15,604 nucleotides of DNA from DYGX01 sp035325905 (GCA_035325905.1 DAOKYY010000089.1:1-15604), one strand, 5' to 3'. Positions 1 to 7,554 are shown, counted from the first letter of the stretch. Numbers and translations: made by a program. The notes: a model not told the origin generated them from the letters alone.

Positions 1-112
1 GTCATGGCGCAGAGAGTGTAGCACCGCTCCGCGCAAAGAAAAATAGGTGGCGGCGGACCGCTTGCGGTATGCTTCATTAACGGGCATCGAGGCCGGAAAG
101 GATTGGGACTTT
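1..112. other. Left-edge leader before the amylase gene; no gene called
   Basis: This edge segment carries no gene I can support. A CAT at 3-5 could be the start of a divergent - strand gene leaving the window, but only two further bases would be visible. The amylase frame is open back to a GTG at 47, yet the codons at about 68-79 (tat gct tca tta) end in A or T, unlike the strongly G/C-ending codons of the gene body. I therefore read it as untranslated leader. A GGAAAGGA purine run at 94-101 lies about 11 bases before the ATG at 113 and is the likely ribosome binding site. Confidence 0.4.
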
Positions 113-1741
113 ATGGAAGACTTCATTTTCGGGACGATGGCGACCGACGAGCTGAAGCTGGTGCATCACCGCGCCGCGCGCCAGGGCTGGCAGCACGCGC
201 ATGACCTGTCACCCGCCGACCCGCTGCCCGGCCAGGCGGTGACGGTCCGCGCCCGTGCGGGAGTAGACCAAACCGTGACGGACGCCGCGCTCTACTACAC
301 GACCGACGGTCGCGCGCCGCAGGGATCGCGCGGGCAGGCGTCGGTCGGGCAGGCCGTCCCGCTGCGGCGCGTGGCGGTCGAGTGGGACACGCTGGCGTGG
401 AGCTACGTCGCGGTGTGGGAAGCATCGCTTCCGCCGCAGCCCGAAGGCGCGGTCATCCGCTACCGGATCGGCGCGTGGTCGAATGAGGGAGAGGAGATTT
501 TCGCGGACTGGCCCGATCCCCAGTGGCGGGCCGAGCAAGCCGCGTCGGCGCACTTCCGCCAGCAGCCGTTGCCCGCGCCGCGCGCCGACGATCCGCCCGG
601 CGCGCAGACCTTTACGCTGCATGTGGACCGGCTCGCCCCGCCCGGCTGGGCGCGCGAGGCCGTGATCTACCAGATTTTCGTCGATCGCTTTTATCCCGGC
701 GATGGGCGCGGCTGGCTCCAGACGGACAATCTGACCGGGTTTTGCGGCGGGACGCTGTGGGGCGTGCGCGACAAGCTGGACTATATCGAGGCGCTGGGGG
801 CGAACTGCCTGTGGCTGACGCCGATCTTCCCCAGCCCGACGCCGCATGGCTACGACGCGACCGATTTCACGACCGTTGACCCGCGCTATGGAGGTGAGGA
901 GGCGCTGCGCGCGCTGGTCGAGGCGGCGCACGCGCGCGGCATCCGCGTGCTGCTCGACTACGCGTGCAGCCACGTGTCGAGCGCGCACCCCTTTTTCGTG
1001 GACGCGCGGCGCGACCCGGCCAGCCCTTACCGTGACTGGTTTCACTTCGACGAATCGGAGACCGGCTATCGCGCCTTCTTCGGCGTGGCGACCATGCCGA
1101 CGCTCAACGCCGCGCACCCGGACGTGCGCGCGCACCTGATCGACGTGGCGCGCACCTGGCTGCGCGCGTTCGACGTGGACGGCTACCGGCTGGACTACGC
1201 CAGCGGCCCCGGCCCGGATTTCTGGGCGGACTTCTGGGCGGCGTGCAAAGCCGAAAAGCCGGATGCCCTCTGCCTGGGCGAAGTGGTGGACGCGCCGGAC
1301 GCCCAGCACCGGTACGCCGGGCGGCTCGACGGCTGCATGGACTTCCACCTGGCGGATGCGCTGCGCAAGACTTTCGGCTGGGGGCGCTGGTCCGAGGCGG
1401 ACCTGGAGCGGTTCGTCGAGCGGCACCTGGCGTACTTCCCACCCAATTTCGTGCTGCCGAGCTTTCTCGACAACCACGATATGGACCGCTTCCTGTTCAT
1501 CGCAGGGGGCGACGTAGCGGCGCTGCGCCAAGCGGCGGCCTTTCAGATACGCCTGCCCGGCCCGCCGATCATCTACTACGGGACCGAAGTTGGCATGAGC
1601 CAGGACTCCAGCCGCCACGACGGCTGGGGGCTGGAAGTCAGCCGCGCGCCGATGGTCTGGGGCGCGCGCCAGGACACGGACCTGCTGGCGTTCTACCGGG
1701 GGCTGATCCGCGAGCGGCGCGCGGCGCGCCTCAGCCCTTAA
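113..1741 (+). CDS. GH13 alpha-amylase-family glycosidase lacking domain C
   Basis: This is a cytoplasmic alpha-glucan-active enzyme (alpha-amylase/cyclomaltodextrinase type); no signal peptide is seen. Numbering from the ATG at 113 gives 542 aa. Residues about 30-150 form an N-terminal beta-rich domain like the E-set/CBM34 domain of cyclomaltodextrinases. The (beta/alpha)8 barrel begins near residue 180 (REAVIYQIFVDRF). All four GH13 regions are present: region I DYACSH (282-287), region II GYRLDYA with nucleophile D361, region III LGEVVDAP with acid/base E390, and region IV FLDNHD with D456. The reading frame stops at RRAARLSP, just after barrel helix 8, so the roughly 80-residue C-terminal beta-sandwich is missing. 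The stop falls inside the 3' end of the convergent livM. An alternative GTG start at 47 would add 22 residues but has AT-ending codons and no good ribosome site. Family assignment is secure; substrate (maltodextrin, cyclodextrin, pullulan or trehalose-like) is not. Confidence 0.9.
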   Translation: MEDFIFGTMATDELKLVHHRAARQGWQHAHDLSPADPLPGQAVTVRARAGVDQTVTDAALYYTTDGRAPQGSRGQASVGQAVPLRRVAVEWDTLAWSYVAVWEASLPPQPEGAVIRYRIGAWSNEGEEIFADWPDPQWRAEQAASAHFRQQPLPAPRADDPPGAQTFTLHVDRLAPPGWAREAVIYQIFVDRFYPGDGRGWLQTDNLTGFCGGTLWGVRDKLDYIEALGANCLWLTPIFPSPTPHGYDATDFTTVDPRYGGEEALRALVEAAHARGIRVLLDYACSHVSSAHPFFVDARRDPASPYRDWFHFDESETGYRAFFGVATMPTLNAAHPDVRAHLIDVARTWLRAFDVDGYRLDYASGPGPDFWADFWAACKAEKPDALCLGEVVDAPDAQHRYAGRLDGCMDFHLADALRKTFGWGRWSEADLERFVERHLAYFPPNFVLPSFLDNHDMDRFLFIAGGDVAALRQAAAFQIRLPGPPIIYYGTEVGMSQDSSRHDGWGLEVSRAPMVWGARQDTDLLAFYRGLIRERRAARLSP

Positions 1742-3308
1742 CCTCCGGCTCCCGTTCGAACGGCGCGACGCCGCTCACCGGCGCGGCAGGCGCCACCTGC
1801 CCCGCGAGAGCAGCTTCACGCTCCTGGCGACGCAGGCGGCGCCCGTACCACCAGCGGTTCCACGTGCCGACGATGCCGTGCGGCAAAAGCATCACGACGA
1901 CGATGAACATTACGCCCTGAAACAGGTTCCACAGGTCGGCAACCTGATAAACGGTCTCGTCAAGCTCAGTTTCCGCATAGGCCGCCTGCGACGCCACCGC
2001 GACGCTCACCAACACGGCGACCACCAGCGCGGCGCTGACCAGCGAAACGCGGCGCGGCTCCCCGACGACCTGCGCGACCACTCGGCGCAGCCCGCGCCGG
2101 AAGACGTAGAAGAACAGCGCGAAGCCCGCCATCCACAGCAGTTGCCAGATCGTCAGCAGGCCGAACAGCCGCGTGCCGAGCGTGAACGTTTCTTCGCGCA
2201 GGTAGGTGCGGCCCAGCTCCAGCCCCAGCGAGGCGACCACTGGCCCGGTGAGCGTCCCGACCCCGCCGATCAGCGTCATCAGCAGCGGCTCGACGGTGTA
2301 GTTCAGGCTCAGCAGGCTCGGATCGACGCGCTTGGCCGACCCCCACAGCACGAACAGGATACCGGTCAGCGTCGCCAGCGCCCCGGCGAAGACCATCGTC
2401 AGCAGCTTGTAGTGGAAGACGTTGTAGCCGATCGTCCGGGCGCGCTGCTCGTTCTCCCGGACAGAAACGATCACCCGCCCCACCGGCGAGTTGACGTAGC
2501 GGCGGATCGCCAGGAAGACGACCGCGAAGAAGATCACCGTCACGCGGTACATCTGGAGCCGGTTGCCGGTCGCGGTCGTGGTGGGGTTGAGCGCGTCCGG
2601 GATCAGGTCACGGAACGGCAGCCCGTCTTCCGCGCCGGTCAGGTAGTGGAACGTGCCGCTTTTCGCCAGCACCCAGAAGACTTCGGCCAGCGCCAGCGTG
2701 AACATCGCGAAATAGACGCCGCGCAGGCGCAGCGTCACCGCGCCGGACAGCAGGCTGAGCGCGATGCTGATCAACACCGCCACGCCGATCCCCTGGTAGA
2801 CCGAGACGCGGCCGGACGGCAGCAGCGCGATCAGCAGCGCCGCGATCAATACCGCGACCAGCGCGAGGCGGCGCAGCGGAATTTTCAGCAGCAGGCCGAG
2901 CGCGACGACGACCACCACGACCCCGACTACCACCGGCCAGCGCGCGCCCGGCTCGTACTCGTTCATCAGCAGAAAGGTCGCGTAGCCGCCGACGCCGAAA
3001 TACAGCGCGTGCCCGAACGAGATCACACCGCTGAAGCCGAACAACAGGTTGTAGCTCATGGCGAGGCACGCCAGCAGCAGCGTCTGCGCCATCACGCTCT
3101 GCCAGAAGACCGAGTCGCCAGTCGGCCGGCGGGGGCTGACCTCGCTGCCGGACAGGTCCGCCACGATATGCGGAAAGCGCCACAGCAGCAGCAGGACCAG
3201 CGCGTAGAACCAGTTTTCCAGCGCCAGCCGCGCGACGGCCCCGGCCACCTTGCGCCCGGCCGGGTGCTTGATCCGCTCGACGGCGCGATAGACGGCGCGC
3301 TCGATCAT
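1731..3308 (-). CDS. livM: Branched-chain-type ABC transporter permease LivM, enlarged
   Basis: This is the second membrane subunit of the HAAT importer, pairing with LivH and driven by LivG/LivF. It starts at the ATG overlapping the livH stop (ATGA, 3305-3308) and encodes 525 aa. Family marks are the GFSGVISFGHALYFG motif (91-105), the cytoplasmic coupling segment GRVIVSVRENEQRARTIGYN (277-296), GGVGTLTGP (348-356) and the C-terminal LLPHGIVG (474-481). Typical LivM proteins are about 300-430 aa. Two regions account for the excess: extra hydrophobic segments at about 125-185, and an inserted block at about 378-455 between GGVGTLTGP and the last membrane helix. That block carries two further hydrophobic stretches and an acidic AETELDETVYQVADLW segment. 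The C-terminal tail (about 485-525) is charged then Ala/Pro-rich. The stop lies 11 bp inside the convergent amylase ORF. Function is secure; the role of the insertion is unknown. Confidence 0.93.
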   Translation of the reverse strand: MIERAVYRAVERIKHPAGRKVAGAVARLALENWFYALVLLLLWRFPHIVADLSGSEVSPRRPTGDSVFWQSVMAQTLLLACLAMSYNLLFGFSGVISFGHALYFGVGGYATFLLMNEYEPGARWPVVVGVVVVVVALGLLLKIPLRRLALVAVLIAALLIALLPSGRVSVYQGIGVAVLISIALSLLSGAVTLRLRGVYFAMFTLALAEVFWVLAKSGTFHYLTGAEDGLPFRDLIPDALNPTTTATGNRLQMYRVTVIFFAVVFLAIRRYVNSPVGRVIVSVRENEQRARTIGYNVFHYKLLTMVFAGALATLTGILFVLWGSAKRVDPSLLSLNYTVEPLLMTLIGGVGTLTGPVVASLGLELGRTYLREETFTLGTRLFGLLTIWQLLWMAGFALFFYVFRRGLRRVVAQVVGEPRRVSLVSAALVVAVLVSVAVASQAAYAETELDETVYQVADLWNLFQGVMFIVVVMLLPHGIVGTWNRWWYGRRLRRQEREAALAGQVAPAAPVSGVAPFEREPEVKG

Positions 3309-4306
3309 GACTCCTCCCGCCCGAACAGGCCGCTCGGCTGGACCAGCAGCACGACGATCATCAGCAGCAAGATCGAGGTCTCGGCCAGCACCGGCGCGTT
3401 GAAATGCTTGAGCGACATCTGCTCGGCGACGGCGCGCGTCAGCCCCACGATGAAGCTGGCGACGGCGGTCCCCTCGTAGCTGCCCATCCCGCCGATCACG
3501 ACCACGACGATCGCCAGGATCAGGTACTGGCCGCCCATGTCGAGCGTCGCGCCCTGGTACGGCACCAGCACGATCCCGCCCAGCCCGGCCAGCACCGCGC
3601 CCAGCACGAAGACGAAGGTGAACACGCGCCGCACGTTGATGCCGAGCGCCTGCACCATCTCGGCGTCCTGCACCCCGGCGCGGATGATGATCCCCAGCCG
3701 CGTGCGGTTCAGCAGCAGGCCGATGGCGATCATGATGATCAGGCCGAGCGCGATCATGAACAACCGGTAGATGCTCAGGCTCTGGCCGAACAGGTAGAAC
3801 GTCCCGCTGAACAGCTCCGGCGGCGCGAGCGGCTGGTTCGGCTGCACGCCCCAGATGCGCTCGACCAGGTCGAGCAGCACCGCGCCCAGCCCAAAGGTCA
3901 GCACGATCTGGAAGACCGGGCGCTCGTACAGCGGGCGGATCAGGCCGGACTCGATCACCGCGCCGAGCACGCCGACGCTGACCACCGCCGCGCCGACCGC
4001 CGCCAGAAAGCTGAGCGTGCTGTTGGCCTCGACCGACTTGTACGTCGCGTATCCCACATACGCGCCGACCAGCAGAAACGCGCCCTGGGCGAAGTTCAGC
4101 ACGTCGAGCAGGCCGAAGATCAGCGACAGCCCCGACGCGACCAGAAAGATCACCATCGACAGCAGCAGACCGCGAAAGAGCGTCTGGCCCGCGGTGTTGC
4201 CGCCAAAGTCGATCAGGCTGACCAGCGCCAGCGCAGCCAGGTAGGCCGCTACCAGCGCCCACGAGCGGCGATAGCGCGGCGTCAGGCGAGCAAAATAGGC
4301 TGTCAT
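3305..4306 (-). CDS. livH: Branched-chain-type ABC transporter permease LivH
   Basis: This is the first integral membrane subunit of the HAAT importer, 333 aa, a normal length for slightly N-extended LivH proteins. It has about eight or nine hydrophobic segments. The family-typical GLSLIFGLLDVLNFAQGAF stretch (59-77), the cytoplasmic loop RTRLGIIIRAGVQDAEMVQA (201-220) that contacts the ATPases, and the VIGGMGSYEGT motif (270-280) before the last helices are all present, and it ends in the usual QPSGLFGR. A TCTCCT complement (AGGAGA) at 4311-4316 sits 4 bases before the ATG, a rather tight spacing. It follows livF by 21 bp and its stop overlaps the livM start by 4 bp, so translation of the two permeases is probably coupled. 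No anomaly was seen. Confidence 0.95.
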   Translation of the reverse strand: MTAYFARLTPRYRRSWALVAAYLAALALVSLIDFGGNTAGQTLFRGLLLSMVIFLVASGLSLIFGLLDVLNFAQGAFLLVGAYVGYATYKSVEANSTLSFLAAVGAAVVSVGVLGAVIESGLIRPLYERPVFQIVLTFGLGAVLLDLVERIWGVQPNQPLAPPELFSGTFYLFGQSLSIYRLFMIALGLIIMIAIGLLLNRTRLGIIIRAGVQDAEMVQALGINVRRVFTFVFVLGAVLAGLGGIVLVPYQGATLDMGGQYLILAIVVVVIGGMGSYEGTAVASFIVGLTRAVAEQMSLKHFNAPVLAETSILLLMIVVLLVQPSGLFGREES

Positions 4307-4327
4307 CCTGTCTCCTACCCTCTCCTT

Positions 4328-5050
4328 CTACGCCACGCCCAGGTACGTCTTGATCAGCTCATCGTCCTGAACCAGGTCCGCCATGCGCCCGCTGTGCACC
4401 GAGGCGCCTTCCTCGATGATCACGTAACGCTCGGCCAGGCGGCTGGCGACTTGGAAGTTCTGCTCGACCAGCAGCACGGTCGTGCGCGCCGAAAGCTGGT
4501 GAATGGCGTCCATCATCTGCTCGATCAGCACCGGCGCCAGCCCCTCGCTTGGCTCGTCGATCAGCAGTAGCGTGTTGTCCGGCACCAGCGCCCGCGCGAT
4601 CGCCAGCATCTGCTGCTGCCCGCCGGACAGGTGCCCGCCCGGCAGGTCGATCAGGCGCTTGAGATCGGGGAACAGTCCGAAAATAAAGCCGGCCTTCCGC
4701 TCCAGATCGCCCTTTTGACGCTCGGCGATCTGCAAGTTCTGCGCGACGGTCAGGTCGCGGAAGATGACGCGCTTCTCCGGCACGTAGCCGATGCCGCGCT
4801 GCGCGATCTGGTGCGCGCGCAGCCCTTTGAGCGGCTGGCCGTCGAAACGAACCGATCCGCTGCGCGGGGGGTTCAGCCCCATGATGCTGCGCAGGGTCGT
4901 GGTTTTGCCCGCGCCGTTGCGCCCCAGCAGCACGGTGATGCTGCCGCGTGGGACCTCGACCGAGACGCCTTGCAAAATGTGGAAGTCGCCGATGAAAGTG
5001 TGAATCTGCGCCACTTCAAGGATCAGCGGCTGGCCCGTGCCGTTGGTCAT
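4328..5050 (-). CDS. livF: ABC transporter ATP-binding protein LivF
   Basis: This is one of the two cytoplasmic ATPases of the importer, 240 aa, the standard LivF size. The Walker A is GRNGAGKT (43-50), the ABC signature LSGGQQQ (141-147), the Walker B LLLIDEP (161-167) with the catalytic Glu, and the H-loop position holds Gln/Asn (VEQNFQ, 195-200), as is usual in LivF. The GYVPEKRVIFRDLTVAQNL segment (88-106) is the characteristic LivF Q-loop/helical region. The ATG overlaps the livG stop as ATGA (5047-5050), which ties the two ATPases together translationally. All nucleotide-binding motifs are intact, so the subunit should be active. Confidence 0.95.
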   Translation of the reverse strand: MTNGTGQPLILEVAQIHTFIGDFHILQGVSVEVPRGSITVLLGRNGAGKTTTLRSIMGLNPPRSGSVRFDGQPLKGLRAHQIAQRGIGYVPEKRVIFRDLTVAQNLQIAERQKGDLERKAGFIFGLFPDLKRLIDLPGGHLSGGQQQMLAIARALVPDNTLLLIDEPSEGLAPVLIEQMMDAIHQLSARTTVLLVEQNFQVASRLAERYVIIEEGASVHSGRMADLVQDDELIKTYLGVA

Positions 5051-5892
5051 AGCGCGCTCTCCTGGCCGTCCTGCGGCGCGCGGTCCGGCGCGGGCGCGTG
5101 AACAATCTCCGCGAAGTCGCCGTATAGCTCGCCCAGGTAGGCGCGCTGCACCGTCTCGTTGCGCGTGATCTCGGCGGGCGTGCCCTCGGCCAGCACTTCG
5201 CCCTGATGCATGACCGTGATACGATCCGAGACGTTCATCACCACGTTCATGTTGTGCTCGACCAGCATAATCGTCTTGCCGGTGCCGCGCTGGATGCGCT
5301 GGATCGTCGCCATCAGCGGCGGGACCTGCTCGGTCGCCATGCCGGCGGTTGGCTCGTCGAGCAGCAGTAGCTCGGCGTCGGACGCCAGCATGATCGCCAG
5401 CTCCAGCTTGCGCTGGTCGCCATGCGGCAGCGTCCCGGCCAGGTTCGCCGCCTTGTGCGCCAGCCCAACTTCGGTCAAGGCTTCCAGCGCGGTCGCGATA
5501 TAGGTCTTGTAGCGGCGGAAGTTCATCCAGAACTTGAAGCTGTCGTGGCCCAGCGCCTGCGCCGCCAGCCGGACATTTTCCAGCACGGTCAGGTTCGGGA
5601 AGATATTCGTGATCTGGAACGACCGCCCGATCCCCAGGTGGACGCGGCGGTGCAGCGGGACGCTCGTGATATCCTGCCCCTTGAACAGCACCGCGCCGCG
5701 TGTCGGCCTCAGCGTGCCGGTCAGCAGGTTAAAGAGCGTGGTCTTCCCCGCGCCGTTCGGACCGATGATCGAGTGCAATTCCCCGGCGCGCACGCGCAGG
5801 TCAACATCGCACACGGCCACCAGCCCGCCGAACTCCTTGCGCAGCCCGCGCCCTTCAAGAATGATCCGTTCGTCAGACTTCGTCGCGCTCAT
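5047..5892 (-). CDS. livG: ABC transporter ATP-binding protein LivG
   Basis: This is the second ATPase of the HAAT importer, 281 aa. The Walker A is GPNGAGKT (44-51). The GIGRSFQITNIFPNLTVLENV segment after residue 87 holds the Q-loop region typical of LivG. The signature reads LPHGDQRKLELA (155-166), the usual LivG/BraF-like form rather than LSGGQ. The Walker B is LLLLDEP (175-181) and the H-loop His lies in VEHNMN (211-216). The C-terminal tail after about residue 262 is Pro/Ala-rich and a little longer than usual. The gene follows livK after a 90-bp gap with a possible stem-loop and overlaps livF by 4 bp. Only a weak ribosome site (CAGG) precedes the ATG at 5892, which may keep ATPase levels below those of the binding protein. 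Confidence 0.95.
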   Translation of the reverse strand: MSATKSDERIILEGRGLRKEFGGLVAVCDVDLRVRAGELHSIIGPNGAGKTTLFNLLTGTLRPTRGAVLFKGQDITSVPLHRRVHLGIGRSFQITNIFPNLTVLENVRLAAQALGHDSFKFWMNFRRYKTYIATALEALTEVGLAHKAANLAGTLPHGDQRKLELAIMLASDAELLLLDEPTAGMATEQVPPLMATIQRIQRGTGKTIMLVEHNMNVVMNVSDRITVMHQGEVLAEGTPAEITRNETVQRAYLGELYGDFAEIVHAPAPDRAPQDGQESAL

Positions 5893-5913
5893 AGTAACCT
5901 GCTTGGTTCGACC

Positions 5914-5949
5914 GGGTGCTGTGGGCGGGAGGCGCGCCAGGGCGCACCC
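5914..5949 (-). promoter_or_regulatory. Possible stem-loop between livK and livG
   Basis: A 6-bp inverted repeat (GGGTGC at 5914-5919 with GCACCC at 5944-5949) encloses a GC-rich 24-base loop containing the palindrome GGCGCGCC. Stem-loops downstream of the binding-protein gene are common in ABC importer operons and usually raise the ratio of binding protein to membrane subunits. There is no T-run, so it is not a classic terminator. The stem is short for DNA of this GC content, and chance formation is a real possibility. Confidence 0.25.
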
Positions 5950-5982
5950 CCCGTTTCGAGAGAGATAGAAGTTGCGCGCCGT

Positions 5983-7242
5983 TTACTCGCCGCGCTCAGC
6001 CAGCGGGGTGCAGTCCAGCGTCTCGCTGCTGCGATCCGCGCCCGCCTCGCACGGGATCTCGTCGATCTCGATCTCGGCCAGCAACTCGTAGAACTTGAAC
6101 TCCGGATCGGTTAGGTTGGTGATGCGGACGGCGTACATCGGCATCAGCGCCGAGTGGTCCTCAGGCCGCATGGTGTAGGTGCCCTTCGGGCCTTCCCACG
6201 AGCCGATCCCCTCGATCGCCGGGATCAGGTCTTCGGTCAGGGTCGAGCCTTCAGCGGCTTCCAGCCCGGCGACCAGCGCCTGGGCGTTGGCGAACCCGCA
6301 TTCGGTGAACAGGTCCGGCACGTCGCCGTTGTAGACTTCTTTGTGGCGCTCGACCAGCCAGTCGTTGATCTCGGTGTCCGGCAGGGTGTAGTGATAGACG
6401 ATGAACCCGTCGCTGGGGATGATCGTCGCGTCGGCGAAGGCAAGCTGAAGCTCGTTCGAGTTGAAGAACGCCAGCGCGGGCATGGCCTCGGTGACGCCCA
6501 TTTCCTGGATCTGCTGCACCAGCGGGATCGTCGTCGCGCCGGCCCAGATGTAGATCACGCCGTCCGCGCCGGAGTCGAGGACTTCCTGCAGGTACGGGGT
6601 GAAGTCGGTGGTGTCCAGCGGCGCGTAGATCGTGTCCTTGACCTTCGTCACGCCTTCCTGCTCCAGGTAATACTCGAAGGCTTCGGCTTCTTCGCGGCCA
6701 AAGGCATAGTCGGCGGCCAGCTGGATGAACGTGTCGCCCACGGCCTCGGCCCAGTACGGCGCCAGCACCTTCGCATCGTGCCACGAGTTGCGGCAGGCGC
6801 GGAAGGTGGTCGGCTCAAACAGCTCGCCGGTCAGGTTCTTGGCGGCGGCGGGGCCAGCCATCAGGACGACATCGTACTCAGCGGCGATGCTGACCAAGCC
6901 CTGCGTCACCAGCGAGCTGGGCGCGCCCGCCAGCACCTCGACGCCCTCGACTTCGAGCAGCTCGCGCGCCTGGGTGGCGGCCAGCTCGGCGTCGTTGGCG
7001 TAGTCGCGGACGATCACCTCAATCGGGCGACCGGCCACTTCCATCGTGCCATCGGTCGCGTATTCCAGGCCGAGCATGAAGCCGTTGTTCAGCTCCACGC
7101 CGTAAATCTGGAGCGCGCCGGTCAGGTCGGTCATCAGGCCGATCTTCAGCGGCTCGCCTTCCTGCGCCTGGACGGGCTGGCCGAACAGCGGCAGCGCCAG
7201 CGCGAGAACGAGAGCGAGAGTCAAAACGGTCCATTTACGCAT
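5983..7242 (-). CDS. livK: ABC transporter substrate-binding protein (LivK/HAAT type)
   Basis: This extracytoplasmic ligand-binding protein (type I periplasmic fold, Peripla_BP_6-like) gives the importer its specificity. It has 419 aa, with a signal peptide at 1-26: Arg/Lys at 2-3, a Leu/Ala core, and an AXA-type site VQA before QEGE. The mature protein opens with the family-typical PLKIGLMTDLTGALQIYG, where the ligand carboxylate/amino group is normally bound. There is no lipobox cysteine near the cleavage site. Four Cys remain in the mature chain, two of them close to the C-terminus (residues about 395 and 408), which may form a disulfide. The start is fixed by AAGGAG at 7251-7256, 8 bases upstream. 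Homologues bind branched-chain amino acids, but also urea, amides and aromatic or aliphatic acids. Next to acyl-CoA ligases, a carboxylic acid ligand is plausible; the ligand cannot be read from sequence. Confidence 0.93.
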   Translation of the reverse strand: MRKWTVLTLALVLALALPLFGQPVQAQEGEPLKIGLMTDLTGALQIYGVELNNGFMLGLEYATDGTMEVAGRPIEVIVRDYANDAELAATQARELLEVEGVEVLAGAPSSLVTQGLVSIAAEYDVVLMAGPAAAKNLTGELFEPTTFRACRNSWHDAKVLAPYWAEAVGDTFIQLAADYAFGREEAEAFEYYLEQEGVTKVKDTIYAPLDTTDFTPYLQEVLDSGADGVIYIWAGATTIPLVQQIQEMGVTEAMPALAFFNSNELQLAFADATIIPSDGFIVYHYTLPDTEINDWLVERHKEVYNGDVPDLFTECGFANAQALVAGLEAAEGSTLTEDLIPAIEGIGSWEGPKGTYTMRPEDHSALMPMYAVRITNLTDPEFKFYELLAEIEIDEIPCEAGADRSSETLDCTPLAERGE

Positions 7243-7554
7243 CGGTCAAGCTCCTTGTAGACGACTTATCATTTCCGCGAAAGGGACAAGCCTTGTGCAA
7301 CAGCCGGTGTAAAAGCCTTGCGTGTCGAGCGTTTGCCTCCTCCTTCCCCTGAGCGTTTCGACAATGCTCGTCGCTTCTTACGTGAACTATCGAAAGTCAC
7401 TGGCAAATGCGCTGCGCGTGGCTTACCTCACCCCCGGCCCCTCTCCAACATGGAGAGGGGAGAAACCAGCGCCACGCGGTTTGAAGTCCCCTCTCCGGCG
7501 CGGAGAGGGGATTTAGGGGTGAGGTAAGCCTTGCCGACCGCTGGATTCGCCAGA
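7243..7554. other. Intergenic region between acyl-CoA ligase 1 and livK
   Basis: This 312-bp non-coding stretch holds the livK ribosome site (7251-7256), the repeat element at 7420-7530, an 8-bp direct repeat GAGCGTTT at 7327-7334 and 7351-7358, and a small palindrome ACAAG-C-CTTGT at 7286-7296. Any separate promoter for the liv operon should lie between 7257 and 7419, reading leftwards. I found no convincing -35/-10 pair. The AT-richer patch near 7265-7275 (GATAAG on the - strand) is the best -10-like spot, without a good partner. The direct repeat and palindrome are possible operator sites, at low confidence. Confidence 0.4.
7420..7530. repeat. 111-bp cloverleaf-type inverted-repeat element
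   Basis: The element is bounded by a perfect 15-bp terminal inverted repeat, GGCTTACCTCACCCC at 7420-7434 and its complement GGGGTGAGGTAAGCC at 7516-7530. Inside are two perfect 9-bp hairpins sharing the same stem, CCCCTCTCC/GGAGAGGGG: the first at 7438-7460 (loop AACAT) and the second at 7488-7510 (loop GGCGC). The whole can fold as a three-way junction on either strand. It carries no coding capacity and no clear target-site duplication. The architecture fits a dispersed non-autonomous palindromic element (REP/MITE-like). It lies 24 bp past the stop of acyl-CoA ligase 1 and may also act as a transcript boundary. Confidence 0.85.

Noticed and set aside
1..46. Divergent gene starting at the CAT at 3-5
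   Set aside because: Only five bases would be inside the window; nothing can be supported.
47..112. GTG start for the amylase
   Set aside because: No clear ribosome site and AT-ending codons unlike the gene body; the ATG at 113 is preferred, though not proven.
209..1618. 469-aa - strand reading frame across the amylase
   Set aside because: It is antisense to an intact GH13 enzyme with all catalytic motifs; the composition is Arg/Ala/Val-rich with no recognisable domain.
1878..3479. 533-aa + strand reading frame
   Set aside because: It is the complement of livM, with low-complexity His/Gln/Arg/Asp composition typical of shadows in GC-rich DNA.
1731..4262. An 843-aa reading frame that looks like a fusion protein ending in LivM
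   Set aside because: Its first 318 residues are antisense-like Arg/Gly/Ala-rich sequence overlapping livH out of frame. The real protein starts at the ATG at 3308, in the ATGA overlap with livH.
7420..7530. CRISPR repeat or tRNA-like gene because of repeated CCCCTCTCC stems and a cloverleaf shape
   Set aside because: There is no spacer series, no anticodon arm or CCA-type acceptor, and the stems are plain inverted repeats within terminal inverted repeats.
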